Origin: Flavobacteriaceae bacterium PS02293
GTDB lineage: Bacteria > Bacteroidota > Bacteroidia > Flavobacteriales > Weeksellaceae
Reading direction: 5' to 3'
NCBI GenBank assembly: GCA_029960045.1
Contig: JASCOV010000011.1
Coordinates: 1-64,000 of the forward strand
DNA: 64,000 bases
The notes under the pieces were generated by a model. It made no database searches. It saw only the letters and a list, made by a program, of their open reading frames with translations, and was not told the origin of the DNA. Positions 50,270-60,600 of the stretch are shown here, piece by piece. The translations under genes were made by a program, and so were the position numbers. Each line of letters opens with the position of its first letter. Within the stretch, counting starts at the first letter, position 1.

Positions 50270-51607
50270 ATGATGAAATTTCTATTTATTATCGGTTTAA
50301 TTTTCAGTGTCCTGACAAAGGCTCAGGATGGTTTTGTCTTGGATAATGCAGATAAAACTGTTATCAAATTCAAACTGATCAACAACCTCATCTTCATTCC
50401 GATGAATGTAAATGGCGTTGAACTCAATTTTATGTTGGATTCCGGGATTGCGGAAACTTTGCTTTTCAGTTTGGATAATAAAGATGTTGACTTTAAAAAT
50501 ATCGAAAAAATCACCTTCAAGGGTTTAGGGGAAACAGTAAGTATTGAAGCTTTAAAGTCTATTAAAAATGATATTAGAATTGGTAAAAATTTTATAGATA
50601 AATCTCACACGATTTTTTTGGTATTGGATGAGGATTTCAATATTTCTCAAGATATTGGCGTTCCTGTGAATGGCATTATCGGATATTATTTTTTTAAGAA
50701 TCATCCGATAGAAATTAATTACATTAAGAAAACCATCACTGTATATAAAGACAAATCTAAGTTTTCGAAAAAAATCAATAAATTTTCTGATTTTCCAATG
50801 AGTGTGGAATTCAATAAACCTTATATGAATGCGGATGTGGAGATGAAACACGATAAACAGAGTTCAAAATTACTTTTGGATTTGGGAAACACAGATTCTG
50901 TTTGGCTTTTCCCCGCATTAATAAAGGATTTCATTTACAACAGACCGAATATTGATGATTTTTTGGGACGTGGATTCAGTGGAGATATTTTTGGGAAGAG
51001 AAGCAGAATTAACTCGCTTTCTATCGGAAAATTCAAACTTAATAAACCGATTGCGTCTATGCCGGATGAGTATTCCATTCAACATTTGAAATTAGTAAAA
51101 GACAGAAAAGGATCGATTGGTTCCGAAGTTTTACGAAGATTTACAGTAATTTTTGATTATCAAGACAATAGAATTTATTTTAAATCCAACAAATACTTGG
51201 AAGATCCTTTCCTAATTGATGGAAGTGGACTGGAAGTGAAACAAGATGGACTGCTTTGGGAAAAAGAACAAGTACAGGTACAAACTGCAAAAACAAATAG
51301 AGCAAATAATGAGATAAACGTCATAAATAATAGCCCCGACAGTTTTCAATATAAATTTACATTGAAGCCTTTGTTCTTAGTATCCGGGACGCGGAAAGAT
51401 TCACCAGCGCAAAAGGCAGGAATCATCAAAAATGATGAACTTGTAAAAATTGATAATAAATTAGCTAAAGAAATGACCTTAAACAAAATCCATCTCATCC
51501 TCAAAACCGATGTTAGCAAAAAAATACACTTAGAGGTTAAAAGAAATGGCATCCCAATGAAATTTGAATTCACGCTGGAAGATCCAATCCCTTATATTGA
51601 GGAATGA
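50270..51607 (+). CDS. exported retropepsin-like/PDZ protein
   Basis: 445 residues with a signal peptide (about 1-18, ending LTKAQ). Residues ~30-300 form a two-lobe aspartyl-protease-like fold with DSG at 57-59 (FMLDSGIAETLLF) and a second loop LLDLGNTDSVW (about 200-210), where the usual DTGA is changed. Residues ~350-440 are a PDZ domain (SGTRKDSPAQKAGIIKNDELVKI). Related proteins in Bacteroidota are annotated as PDZ-containing aspartyl proteases. The non-standard second site makes catalysis uncertain. Confidence 0.82.
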   Translation: MMKFLFIIGLIFSVLTKAQDGFVLDNADKTVIKFKLINNLIFIPMNVNGVELNFMLDSGIAETLLFSLDNKDVDFKNIEKITFKGLGETVSIEALKSIKNDIRIGKNFIDKSHTIFLVLDEDFNISQDIGVPVNGIIGYYFFKNHPIEINYIKKTITVYKDKSKFSKKINKFSDFPMSVEFNKPYMNADVEMKHDKQSSKLLLDLGNTDSVWLFPALIKDFIYNRPNIDDFLGRGFSGDIFGKRSRINSLSIGKFKLNKPIASMPDEYSIQHLKLVKDRKGSIGSEVLRRFTVIFDYQDNRIYFKSNKYLEDPFLIDGSGLEVKQDGLLWEKEQVQVQTAKTNRANNEINVINNSPDSFQYKFTLKPLFLVSGTRKDSPAQKAGIIKNDELVKIDNKLAKEMTLNKIHLILKTDVSKKIHLEVKRNGIPMKFEFTLEDPIPYIEE

Positions 51608-51644
51608 TTTTAGTAATGATATAATTGAAAACTAATATTTGATT

Positions 51645-52160
51645 ATGAACGAGACTTTGAACAGCATACGAAACAGACCGAGATTCAAACTTTATACAGA
51701 TCTTTCTCTGGAAGAATATGAAGCCAATCTGAGAGATTATCTTGATAAGCATCACGATCAGTTTTACGGAAATATCAATAAGGAAGTTGCCACAATTTTT
51801 GTAAGAAAAGAGGAAGATAATTACTGGAAACCAAATCTGGCATTGAGAATTGAAAAGGAAGACGAAAAAACAGTTATCCGAGGGATTTTCGGGCCTAGTT
51901 CTGCAGTTTGGACATTCTTTATGTTTCTGTATTTTCTTTTTACCGTTTCGTGGATGACTTTTTTCACACTATTTTATGTTGAGAAACAAATAAATACGAA
52001 TAATTACCCTTGGGCTTTACCAAGCTCTTTTGTTGTTCTTGGATTCATTGCGCTCACATACGCGGCTGCGAGATTTGGGCAAAACAAAGCGAAAGATGAA
52101 ATGCAGGAATTAAGAAAATTTGCAGAAGAATCTACTTTTCATACAGAGAAAAAAGATTAA
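51645..52160 (+). CDS. two-span membrane protein of unknown function
   Basis: 171 residues, start ATG at 51645 (a TTG two codons earlier is less likely). A soluble N-terminus (1-80) leads to two helices (about 86-108, WTFFMFLYFLFTVSWMTFF, and about 120-145), and a charged tail. The N-terminus NSIRNRPRFKLYTDLSLEEYEANL is of a type seen in flavobacteria without assigned function. It follows the PDZ protein by 37 bp on the same strand. Confidence 0.75.
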   Translation: MNETLNSIRNRPRFKLYTDLSLEEYEANLRDYLDKHHDQFYGNINKEVATIFVRKEEDNYWKPNLALRIEKEDEKTVIRGIFGPSSAVWTFFMFLYFLFTVSWMTFFTLFYVEKQINTNNYPWALPSSFVVLGFIALTYAAARFGQNKAKDEMQELRKFAEESTFHTEKKD

Positions 52161-52162
52161 TT

Positions 52163-52990
52163 TTAAATCTTTCTTGCTTCGATGAAATGTTTCAGTTTCA
52201 AACCTATTTTCATTAAGACAAATTGGAAAGGCTTCTGTTTCTTATAGTATTTGTTGATGAAAATATCCATCGCTCCAAAAAATCGTCTGAGATAGATTTT
52301 GTCTTTTACTGTACTTTCCCCTTTGTAATGTAGGATAGAATATTTACCATAATAGAAGTTTTTGTATCCAGCTCTCAGAATAGTATAACAAAGATCGATG
52401 TCTTCACCATACATAAAATAACGCTCATCAAAACCGCCAGCTTCCTGATAAACTGATTTTTTCATCAGGAGATTTGCACCTGTCATTACTTCAACTTCTG
52501 CAATTCCAAATTCATCCACATCATTCCTATAATATGTTTTGGAATTATTACTCAGTTTTGTAAATAATTTTTCAAAAGAATTGACCAGCGCGGGAACAGA
52601 ACGTTTACTTTCTGGCAAAAAGACACCTTGCTTATTGTGCATTCTTAAACCTAATGCACCAAATTTCGGCTGATGATCTGCAAAATCAAGAATCTCCTGA
52701 AAATAATTGCCTTCGATTTCCGTATCAGGATTCAGGATATAAACATATTCGCCTTTTGCTGCCTGTACTCCAACATTATTAGCTTTCGAAAAACCAAAGT
52801 TTTTTTCCAAAGCAATGAAATTAACATCAGGAAACTTATCTATTAGGTTTTTCCATTCGGAATCGGGAGAATCATTATCCACAACAATGATTTCATAATC
52901 AATTCCTTGAAAATATTTTTGGATAGAAAGAATACAGCTTTTCAACAGATCCTTCACTTGATAATGAACAATTATGACACTTACTTTCAT
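52163..52990 (-). CDS. glycosyltransferase family 2
   Basis: 275 residues, GT-A fold. Blocks: VSVIIVHYQVKDLLKSCI (3-20), IIVVDNDSPDSEW (about 35-47), YVYILNPDTEIEGN (about 85-98, the DxD-like metal site is NPDTE), then GFDERYFMYGEDIDLCYTIL. It resembles rhamnosyltransferase-like WbbL proteins for cell-surface glycans. The start overlaps the recR stop by 1 bp. Sugar and acceptor unknown. Confidence 0.88.
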   Translation of the reverse strand: MKVSVIIVHYQVKDLLKSCILSIQKYFQGIDYEIIVVDNDSPDSEWKNLIDKFPDVNFIALEKNFGFSKANNVGVQAAKGEYVYILNPDTEIEGNYFQEILDFADHQPKFGALGLRMHNKQGVFLPESKRSVPALVNSFEKLFTKLSNNSKTYYRNDVDEFGIAEVEVMTGANLLMKKSVYQEAGGFDERYFMYGEDIDLCYTILRAGYKNFYYGKYSILHYKGESTVKDKIYLRRFFGAMDIFINKYYKKQKPFQFVLMKIGLKLKHFIEARKI

Positions 52991-53601
52991 TATTCGGATT
53001 CGTTATAAGCAGTTCTGTTTGTTATAGATCTTCCCAAAGAGATTTCATCTGCATACTCCAGCTCATCACCCACAGCAATTCCTCTTGCAATACTCGAAAA
53101 CTTCACCTGCTGAGTTTTGAATTTTTTGTAAATGTAATATGCTGTTGTATCACCTTCCATAGTTGCACTTAACGCAAAAATCAGCTCTTTTATTGTATTG
53201 GACATCAATTTTTTTTCTATACTTCCTATTCTTAACTGACTTGGACCGATTCCTTCCATCGGAGAAATCTTCCCACCTAAGACTAGATATTTACCTTTAT
53301 ACTTCCCCGTATTCTCTATTGCCATTACATCTCTTACATCTTCTACAATACAAAGAAGCTCGTCATTTCGTTTATGATCATTACAAATATCACAAATTTC
53401 TGAGTCGGAAAAATTATGACATTCTTTGCAATATTTAATTTCTGTAACCAGATTTTGGATAGATGTCCCCAAAGAGATTCCTTGTGAAGCCGGCTGACGG
53501 AGCAGATGCAACGCCAATCGAAGTGCCGATTTTCTCCCGATGCCGGGCAAACCAGATATTTCTTCTACAGCTTTCGATAAAACTTTGCTTGGGTAATCCA
53601 T
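52990..53601 (-). CDS. recR: recombination protein RecR
   Basis: 203 residues, typical length. Helix-hairpin-helix ISGLPGIGRKSALRLALHLL (about 14-33), C4 zinc finger CKECHNFSDSEICDICND (about 58-75) and Toprim domain with LLCIVEDVRDVMAIE (about 83-97). It works with RecO in RecA loading at gaps. It overlaps the glycosyltransferase gene by 1 bp. Confidence 0.96.
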   Translation of the reverse strand: MDYPSKVLSKAVEEISGLPGIGRKSALRLALHLLRQPASQGISLGTSIQNLVTEIKYCKECHNFSDSEICDICNDHKRNDELLCIVEDVRDVMAIENTGKYKGKYLVLGGKISPMEGIGPSQLRIGSIEKKLMSNTIKELIFALSATMEGDTTAYYIYKKFKTQQVKFSSIARGIAVGDELEYADEISLGRSITNRTAYNESE

Positions 53602-53653
53602 AAATTAAAAATTAAATGATTAAAAGATTAAGTGATAAAAAAATTATCAATTA

Positions 53654-54151
53654 TCATTTATCATTTATAATTCTCTCGTAGGTTTGGAAATAGAAATCGT
53701 GATCGTTCTTTTCGTCTTTTCCGTGGAACTCTTCGTTTGTTTTTTGCCAGATTTTAAGATCTATTTTAGGAAAAAATGTATCTGCCTCGAAATCCTCATC
53801 CACAAGTGTGATTTCTAACTTATCTGCTAACTCTATTGTTTGCTTATAGATCTCTCCACCACCGATGATGAAAATATCTTCATCGATTTTTTTCGCAAAT
53901 TTAATAGCTTCTTTCAGCTTGGATACAATCAGAATATCTTCCTGAAACCAATTTTCTTTTCTGCTTACCACGATATTGGTTCTGTTTGGCAAAGCCTTAC
54001 CAATACTTTCGTAGGTTTTCCTTCCCATAACAACGGGATGATTCTCTGTAAGCGATTTGAAATGTTTCAGATCTTTTGGAAGACGCCAAAGTAATTGATT
54101 GTCTTTCCCGAGGGTATTTTTTTTTCCTATAGCGGCAATTATCGTAATCAT
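53654..54151 (-). CDS. folA: dihydrofolate reductase
   Basis: 165 residues. Conserved blocks: IAAIGKKNTLGKDNQLLWRLPKDLKHFKSLT (about 4-34), VVMGRKTYESIGKALPNRTNIVVSR (about 40-64) and IFIIGGGEIYKQTIELADKL (about 94-113). It reduces dihydrofolate with NADPH in the folate cycle. Standard active-site residues (L/D near 27 and the GRKT cofactor site) are present. No thyA is adjacent in the window. Confidence 0.95.
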   Translation of the reverse strand: MITIIAAIGKKNTLGKDNQLLWRLPKDLKHFKSLTENHPVVMGRKTYESIGKALPNRTNIVVSRKENWFQEDILIVSKLKEAIKFAKKIDEDIFIIGGGEIYKQTIELADKLEITLVDEDFEADTFFPKIDLKIWQKTNEEFHGKDEKNDHDFYFQTYERIINDK

Positions 54152-54351
54152 AATATCTACAAAACTACATTTTTATGTTTAATTAAGAAAAATTTATGAC
54201 CTGTTAGTTTTCATATTTTGTATTTTTGACGAAGTTTTAATCAATTTGATGTTGTTGAGTTGAGTGTTTTAGAGAATGATTAAAACAAATTGAAATGTAA
54301 AAAAATATTTTTAAATCAAATCCGGAAAAATTCGGCGCATAATATTTTCTA

Positions 54352-55371
54352 ATGAAAAAGATCTTTTTAGCATCTGCTTTTGCTCTATTGTTTTTAGCGA
54401 GCTGTACCAATGACAAGGACATCCTTAATTCTTTGAATGATTATAACATCAGTCAACAAAGCAAAGGTTATCATTTTGGCGATAAGCTTCACATTCCACA
54501 AGATGTTTTGGATTACTCAGAAGCCATCACAATCAGCTATAATGATAAAGAAAGCAGTAGTCTAACCATCGACCCAACCTTTTTCACTTTGGGCGAAAAC
54601 GATGTGACTTTTAACATCAAAACCAAAAGCGGCGAAGTTCTTCAGCAAGATGCAACTATCAATGTGTTTGCAAAAGCGAAAGCCCGAGCTATTAATTACG
54701 AAATCGTAAACCAATATCCACACGATACAGATTTTTTCACAGAAGGTTTTGAAGCACACGGCGATACCGTTTACGAAAGTGTTGGATTAGATGGAAAATC
54801 AAAAATTATAAAATATACACTGGGAAGCCGAACTCCAATTTTAGAAGTTCCACAACACGACACAATTTTCTCTGAAGGAATTACCGTTTTTGGAGATAAA
54901 ATTTATCAATTAACTTATAAATCAAAAAAAGGATTCATTTATGACTCTAATATCAAATTATTAAAAGAATTTGATTACCCTAGTGAGATAGCAGAAGGTT
55001 GGGGAATGACAAATGACGGTAAAAATCTGATTGTTTCTGATGGATCAAAAAATATTTATTTCCTGAATCCTGAAAACCCTTCCCAAATTGTAAGAAATAT
55101 TGCAGTTGCAAGTGACAAAGAAGGTTATGATCAAATCAATGAATTGGAATACCACAACGGATCTATCTATGCGAACGTTTGGCAAAAACCAATTATCCTA
55201 AAAATAAATCCTGCAAATGGTGAAGTAACCGGAATCATTGATCTTGCAAATATCACAAAACAAAATACAACCGGAAATGACGATGTCCTGAATGGTATCG
55301 CATTCAAAGGAGACAATATGTTGATAACAGGGAAAAACTGGAGCAGAATCTACGAACTTTCCGTAAAATAA
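54352..55371 (+). CDS. glutamine cyclotransferase-like lipoprotein
   Basis: 339 residues with a lipobox at Cys18 (LASC). A linker (19-110) contains a beta-rich Ig-like segment. From about 115 the chain fits glutaminyl-peptide cyclotransferase of the plant/bacterial five-bladed type (PF05096): VNQYPHDTDFFTEGFEAHGDTVYESVGLDG, then EVPQHDTIFSEGITVFGDKIYQLTYK and EGWGMTNDGKNLIVSDGS. It would cyclise N-terminal Gln, or serve a related role, at the cell envelope. Confidence 0.85.
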   Translation: MKKIFLASAFALLFLASCTNDKDILNSLNDYNISQQSKGYHFGDKLHIPQDVLDYSEAITISYNDKESSSLTIDPTFFTLGENDVTFNIKTKSGEVLQQDATINVFAKAKARAINYEIVNQYPHDTDFFTEGFEAHGDTVYESVGLDGKSKIIKYTLGSRTPILEVPQHDTIFSEGITVFGDKIYQLTYKSKKGFIYDSNIKLLKEFDYPSEIAEGWGMTNDGKNLIVSDGSKNIYFLNPENPSQIVRNIAVASDKEGYDQINELEYHNGSIYANVWQKPIILKINPANGEVTGIIDLANITKQNTTGNDDVLNGIAFKGDNMLITGKNWSRIYELSVK

Positions 55372-55394
55372 ATTCTAATATATTTAGAAATAAA

Positions 55395-55428
55395 AAAAAG
55401 CGAATCTCATTTCTGAAGTTCGCTTTTT
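55395..55428. terminator. bidirectional terminator
   Basis: AAAAAGCGAA (55395-55404) pairs with TTCGCTTTTT (55419-55428) over a 14-base loop. A-tracts on one side and T-tracts on the other serve both the plus-strand cyclotransferase gene and the minus-strand lipoprotein gene, which converge here. Confidence 0.85.
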
Positions 55429-55431
55429 ATT

Positions 55432-55902
55432 TTATTGAATGATTGCTAAATTTTCCTCTGCAGGAGTTGTTACAACGGAATACTTAATACTTACCTGTGT
55501 ATTTTCTGAAAATGTTTTCCTTGACAGATATTGACTTTTACACACATCTGACCGCATTACATATTCGCCTTGTGCTACGACAATACTTTCTGTCTTTTTA
55601 GCTGCTACTGGCAATGTATAGGTTTTATCGCCAAGAATATTCATTGTGAAATCACAGTCCGATTCGTTATTGATAATTAATACCATATTTTTATTTGCTG
55701 CATCGGTATTGAATAACTGATTAAGTAGAGTGACGGCCCTGTCATGAATTTTCAATTTAACGTTGACTGGTTCCACTTCTATATTATCATCTATTTCCAA
55801 CACTGCCACAGAATTGTTTGCGACTACCATTGGAGAAACAGATTTGCTGGTTGCACAGCTCATTAAACAAATGCCGAGAAGCAGTAAAAATATTTTATTC
55901 AT
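55432..55902 (-). CDS. lipoprotein of unknown function
   Basis: 156 residues with lipobox Cys16 (LMSC). The body is beta-rich (VAVLEIDDNIEVEPVNVKLKIHDRAVTLLNQLF, VLIINNESDCDFTMNILG), with a conserved-looking Cys pair (C90-like and C115-like). No family recognised with confidence. It overlaps the trmB stop by 8 bp, so the two are translationally coupled. Confidence 0.7.
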   Translation of the reverse strand: MNKIFLLLLGICLMSCATSKSVSPMVVANNSVAVLEIDDNIEVEPVNVKLKIHDRAVTLLNQLFNTDAANKNMVLIINNESDCDFTMNILGDKTYTLPVAAKKTESIVVAQGEYVMRSDVCKSQYLSRKTFSENTQVSIKYSVVTTPAEENLAIIQ

Positions 55903-56575
55903 TTTTTAATTTGAATTTGATGTAGGTAATTGTTTTTCCTTTGGAAGAGAACAATTCCTCATAATACGTTCTAATGTCTTTCAGTAATGGTGTGTCGGGC
56001 TGATATTCCGCAGCTCCGTAAATGTCGTGGTGGGCCGTCAGGATCTCGTGACCCAAACCTTGTAAAAGCCCCAAAGTATATCCGTGAAGGTATTCGGAAT
56101 CGGTTTTCAAATGAATGATTCCGTCTTTTTTCAGGATATGCCTGTATTTTGTCAAAAACTCAGGGTTTGTAAGCCTGTGTTTCGTTCTTCTGTATTTGAT
56201 CTGTGGATCCGGAAATGTAATCCAAATCTCAGAAACTTCTTTTTCTGCAAAAAGATTATCAATTAATTCTATTTGAGTTCTTAGGAAAGCAACATTTTTC
56301 AGATTGTTTTCAATAGCTTCTTTTGCTCCAAACCAAAATCTTGCACCTTTGATATCAACACCTATAAAATTTTTATCAGGAAAAGCTTTTGCCAAACCGA
56401 CAGAATATTCTCCTTTTCCGCAGCCAAGTTCTAAAACTATTGGATTGTCATTTCCAAAAAATTCCTGCCATTTTCCTTTGTGTTCAAAATCATTGATTGC
56501 CTGCTCACGCGTTGGCTGAATCACATTGGGTAATATTGTATTCTCTCTAAATCTTGCAGCTTTGTTCTTGCCCAT
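55895..56575 (-). CDS. trmB: tRNA (guanine-N7-)-methyltransferase
   Basis: 226 residues. SAM motif I is VLELGCGKGEYSVGLA (about 47-62), acidic loop FIGVDIKGARFW (about 71-82), and the catalytic/tRNA motif ITFPDPQIKYRRTKHRLTNPEFL (about 118-140). It methylates G46 of the variable loop of tRNAs. Basic N- and C-terminal tails fit tRNA binding. Confidence 0.95.
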   Translation of the reverse strand: MGKNKAARFRENTILPNVIQPTREQAINDFEHKGKWQEFFGNDNPIVLELGCGKGEYSVGLAKAFPDKNFIGVDIKGARFWFGAKEAIENNLKNVAFLRTQIELIDNLFAEKEVSEIWITFPDPQIKYRRTKHRLTNPEFLTKYRHILKKDGIIHLKTDSEYLHGYTLGLLQGLGHEILTAHHDIYGAAEYQPDTPLLKDIRTYYEELFSSKGKTITYIKFKLKNE

Positions 56576-56683
56576 TTTTTTCTAAGGTTGTTTTTAATCT
56601 TAAAAACACAACAAATGTAAACAATTAATTTTAAATTGTTTATAATAATTGCTTATTGTTTAAAATTTGATAATTAGTTAATA

Positions 56684-57484
56684 TTATTTTGAAATTTCCG
56701 ATGTAGCCTGCATCAGGTGGGAATTCTGTAATCTTCTCAGATAGATTGGAAGATACTTTTCTATATAAGTCTTTGTGGCTTCATAATTATTGGTCTCCAG
56801 ATATTCCGTAATATTATCGGAGCTGTAGATAAATTGCAAGAAGTTTGGAATTAATTCTTTCGGGATCTTCATTCTGATAAAATAATCGTCACCAAAATAA
56901 TCCTGAAGGTTTTTGATATTCTTGCTCATTCTCTCATATTGAAAATAGCGCTCTTTCTTTTTCTTCTCACCGGAAATCAAATCGAAAATACTATCAATGC
57001 TAAAACTAAGACCTTGATTGAATCCTAAAATAGGAACTTCAGGAGAAGTCCCGTCTCCTTTTGGCTCGGGAAGGCCTATCATTTTTCTGAGCTCGAATGC
57101 TTTTTCCGAACCTTTCAGCATCGCAACATCTCTTCGAAGATTACCTGTAGGTTTGAAAGAACTCAATATCACTTCCTGAATTTCGTAATAAGCGATTTGC
57201 AACTCGATGAAGTTTTTTCTCATTTCCAGCATTTGTCTGGTAACTTCTATATCTTTTCGTTCTGTTGCAATGGATGTAAATCTGAGGATATCGCCTTCTT
57301 TTACCGCTATTTTGAACTCACCATTATAGTTAGCCATCACACTTTTGTGCGCGTCGAGATTTGTCACATAGACTTGATTAAGATAAAGGCTGGATTTATC
57401 CCGAATAAAGATCTCGCCCTCAAAATCCTGCCCATACACTGAGGCCAAACAAAACAATAAAAAAACAGTAAATATCTTCTTCAT
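56684..57484 (-). CDS. exported protein with carboxypeptidase-regulatory-like N-terminus
   Basis: 266 residues with a signal peptide (1-18, ending VYGQ). Residues ~19-105 form a beta-sandwich similar to CarboxypepD_reg-like modules (EGEIFIRDKSSLYLNQVYVTNLDAHKSVMANYNGEFKIAVKEGDILRFTSI in part). The rest is helical and rich in Lys and Glu. Members of this layout are common in Bacteroidota near TonB systems, with unknown roles. It stands alone. Confidence 0.8.
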   Translation of the reverse strand: MKKIFTVFLLFCLASVYGQDFEGEIFIRDKSSLYLNQVYVTNLDAHKSVMANYNGEFKIAVKEGDILRFTSIATERKDIEVTRQMLEMRKNFIELQIAYYEIQEVILSSFKPTGNLRRDVAMLKGSEKAFELRKMIGLPEPKGDGTSPEVPILGFNQGLSFSIDSIFDLISGEKKKKERYFQYERMSKNIKNLQDYFGDDYFIRMKIPKELIPNFLQFIYSSDNITEYLETNNYEATKTYIEKYLPIYLRRLQNSHLMQATSEISK

Positions 57485-57535
57485 AATAATTCGGCAAATT
57501 TATAGAGAATTATAGGGAAAATCGTTACAAAAAAG

Positions 57536-57575
57536 AAGCCGATAAGGTTAAAATTATATTAAACTTTATCGGCTT
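57536..57575 (-). terminator. terminator of the giant surface-protein gene
   Basis: AAGCCGATAAGGTT pairs with AAACTTTATCGGCTT with one mismatch over an 11-base AT loop. On the minus strand it is followed by CTTTTTTGTAAC. It lies 57 bp past the 57632 stop. Confidence 0.75.
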
Positions 57576-57631
57576 TCTGTTAAGTAATTAGAATTAAAAT
57601 CTTTTTTAGAAAATAATTGTTAAATCTATTT

Positions 57632-60600
57632 TTAGTCGGAGTTTCTGTTTTTCAACAAGACCCAACCTGTATATTTCACTGGTGGAGATTCTGCAAAATC
57701 CTGCCACTGCATAATGTACCAATAACTAGATGTTGGCAATACTTTTCCGTTTTGTTTACCATCCCAGATGTAATTATTCTTGTTGTCTCCATCAAAAAGC
57801 AATCTGCCTTCTCTGTCATAAACCTGGAATTTTACATTAATCTTATATTGAAGAAGAGACATATCCAGAACATCGTTCACACCGTCTCCATTAGGAGAAA
57901 TCAAATTATAGATTTCTATCACAGAGAAAGGTTTGCTAACGGGAGTACAGTCGTCCGCAGAGATTACATAAGCAGTATGAAGTCCCGGAGCAACATTAGT
58001 AAATGTATTAGAATCCTGATAGCTGCCATTATCTAATGCATATCGGTAAGGAGCTTTACCACCTTTAGCATTGATCACAACAGTACTTCCTGTGATTACT
58101 ATACTTTCTATAGTTGGCAATTCTACCGCTTTGATCTCTACTTTTTGAGTATATGGACAATCGTTTGGATAGAATCCCGTGAGTACTACAAAATATTTAC
58201 CAACTGGCAAGTCTGGAATTATGTGTGAGGTTCCAATTATTGTTGTAGGATCAGATTCATCATACCAAGCATAAGAGCTAAACCCTAAGCCAGCATCTAA
58301 AGTCCAAGTCGCATCTGGACAAATTGGATAAACTGGTTCCAAATCTTTAGCCGATAATGGCACTTTTATCTTAATCGTGAGTTCTGCTAATGATGAACAC
58401 AGTGTTGCGCTTGAAAGTCTTACATACAAGATTTGAGTTTTATTTACTGTAACCTCTGTAATATTATTAGAAGCATTGGCTTGTGCATCTGCTTTCTTAA
58501 TATAAAACTTAACAGTAACTGTTGGATCTGTCGTGAATAGAGTTTTATAATCATCCAGATTCTGAACTAATTTTTTACCATCCAAGTCATCATCACAAAC
58601 CTCTATTGTTTCTTGAGCTTTGATAAGTGGAATTTTTGCGCCTATTTTGAAATTAAGTATTCCTGTCACAGTTCCACAATAAACAGACGTTACCTCAACC
58701 TTAACTGTAATATCGGTCGTAAAACTCCAGTTATCAGGAAGCAATTGTCCTGTAGCATTATTATAGTATTTTACAACAAAAACACTGTTATTATTTAATA
58801 GAATAAGAGGCGTTACATCTGTTGAAAATTTAATTTTAATAGCACCATCAAGATCTTCGTCACAGTAAGTCGCAGGTAGTTTTGTAACATCCAATTGTGC
58901 TACTGGAGAACCAACCACCTCAACATTCTGCTGATAATCACAACCATCAGATGATGTAAGGATTACAAAATATTTACCTGGTGTAACTGTGATTTTTGCA
59001 TTTGTTCCAATGATTGTCGTTGGTGCTACGTCATTATACCATTTATATGATGTATGAGCAGTTCCTGCATCTAATTGAGTGGTTGCATTTTCGCAAATTG
59101 TAATACTTGCTGGTAAAGTTGTAGAAGCAAATCCTTTGGTAAATTTGATTTTTAATTCTCCAACGTTAGGACAGCTTCCTGTAGTTTCGAAACGGTAGTA
59201 ATAACTAATTGTTGGTGTTGTTAAAACTACATTAGCTCCAATTGCATTAATATCTTTATTAGCTTCATCCAAAGTCAAATAGAACTTAGGCAGAATTCCC
59301 ATATTGGCTGCCGATAAGAATAAGTTTTTATAATCATTAAGATCAATATTCTCATCGCCACTATAATCAACATCGCATATTGTTTGAGGTGCAGATGTGG
59401 TAAGAAGTGGAACCTTGTTACCAATTTTGAAGTCAATAAATCCAGTTACATCAGTACAATATGTAGAACTTACTTTGACATAAACCCTTGTATCTGCTGT
59501 AAAACCCCAAGCATCTGGTAACAATGCTGTCATTGTTACGTTACTATAATAACTCACTGTAAATGTGCTTCCGTTATTTAATAAAATTACCGGTGTCACA
59601 TCTGTAGAGAAAGTCAAATTGATTTTCCCATCCAAGTCATCATCACAATAAGTTGAATTCAGTTTTGTAACATCCAACTGTGCTATTGGAGAGCCAATAA
59701 CCTCAACATTCTGCTGATAATCACAACCTTCAGATGATGTAAGGATTACAAAATATTTACCTGGTGTAACTGTGATTTTTGCATTTGTTCCAATGATTGT
59801 CGTTGGTGCTACGTCATTATACCATTTATATGATGTATGAGCAGTTCCTGCATCTAATTGAGTGGTTGCATTTTCGCAAATTGTAATACTTGCTGGTAAA
59901 GTTGCAGATGCAAATCCTTTAGTGAACTTGATTTTCAATTCGCCAACATTTGGACAACTTCCTGTAGTTTCGAAGCGGTAGTAATAACTAATTGTTGGTG
60001 TTGTTAAAACTACATTAGCTCCAATTGCATTAATATCTTTATTAGCTTCATCCAAAGTCAAATAGAACTTAGGCAGAATTCCCATATTAGCTGCCGATAA
60101 GAATAAGTTTTTATAATCATTAAGATCAATATTCTCATCGCCACTATAATCAACATCGCATATTGTTTGAGGTGCAGATGTGGTAAGAAGTGGAACCTTG
60201 TTACCAATTTTGAAGTCAATAAATCCGGTTACATCAGCACAATATGTAGAACTTACTTTGACATAAACCCTTGTATCCGCTGTGAAACTAAAGTTATCCG
60301 CTAACAATGCTGTCATTGCTGCATTACTATAATAATTAACCGTGAATGATGCACTGTTTGCTAAAATCACTGGTGTAACATCGGTTGAGAAAACCACATC
60401 TACTTTCCCGTCAAGATCATTATCACAAAGTGTTGCATTGTAAGCTGCAATATTAAGAACCGCTTTTGGAGAGCCAATAACTTCTACAAATTGTTTGTAC
60501 TCACAACCATTTGCAGAAATCAGTACTACAAAATACTTCCCAACAGGAAGAGTCATCTTCGAAGTTGTTCCAATGATTGTAGTTGGATCATTTTCATTAT

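Noticed and set aside
57617..58036. Plus-strand 139-codon frame over the type B sorting domain
   Set aside because: It is antisense to a conserved C-terminal domain with clear coding signal. No homologue recognised.
58905..60290. Repeats considered as a CRISPR array or satellite
   Set aside because: Copies are ~600 bp with only one repetition and keep a protein reading frame, unlike short spaced CRISPR repeats.
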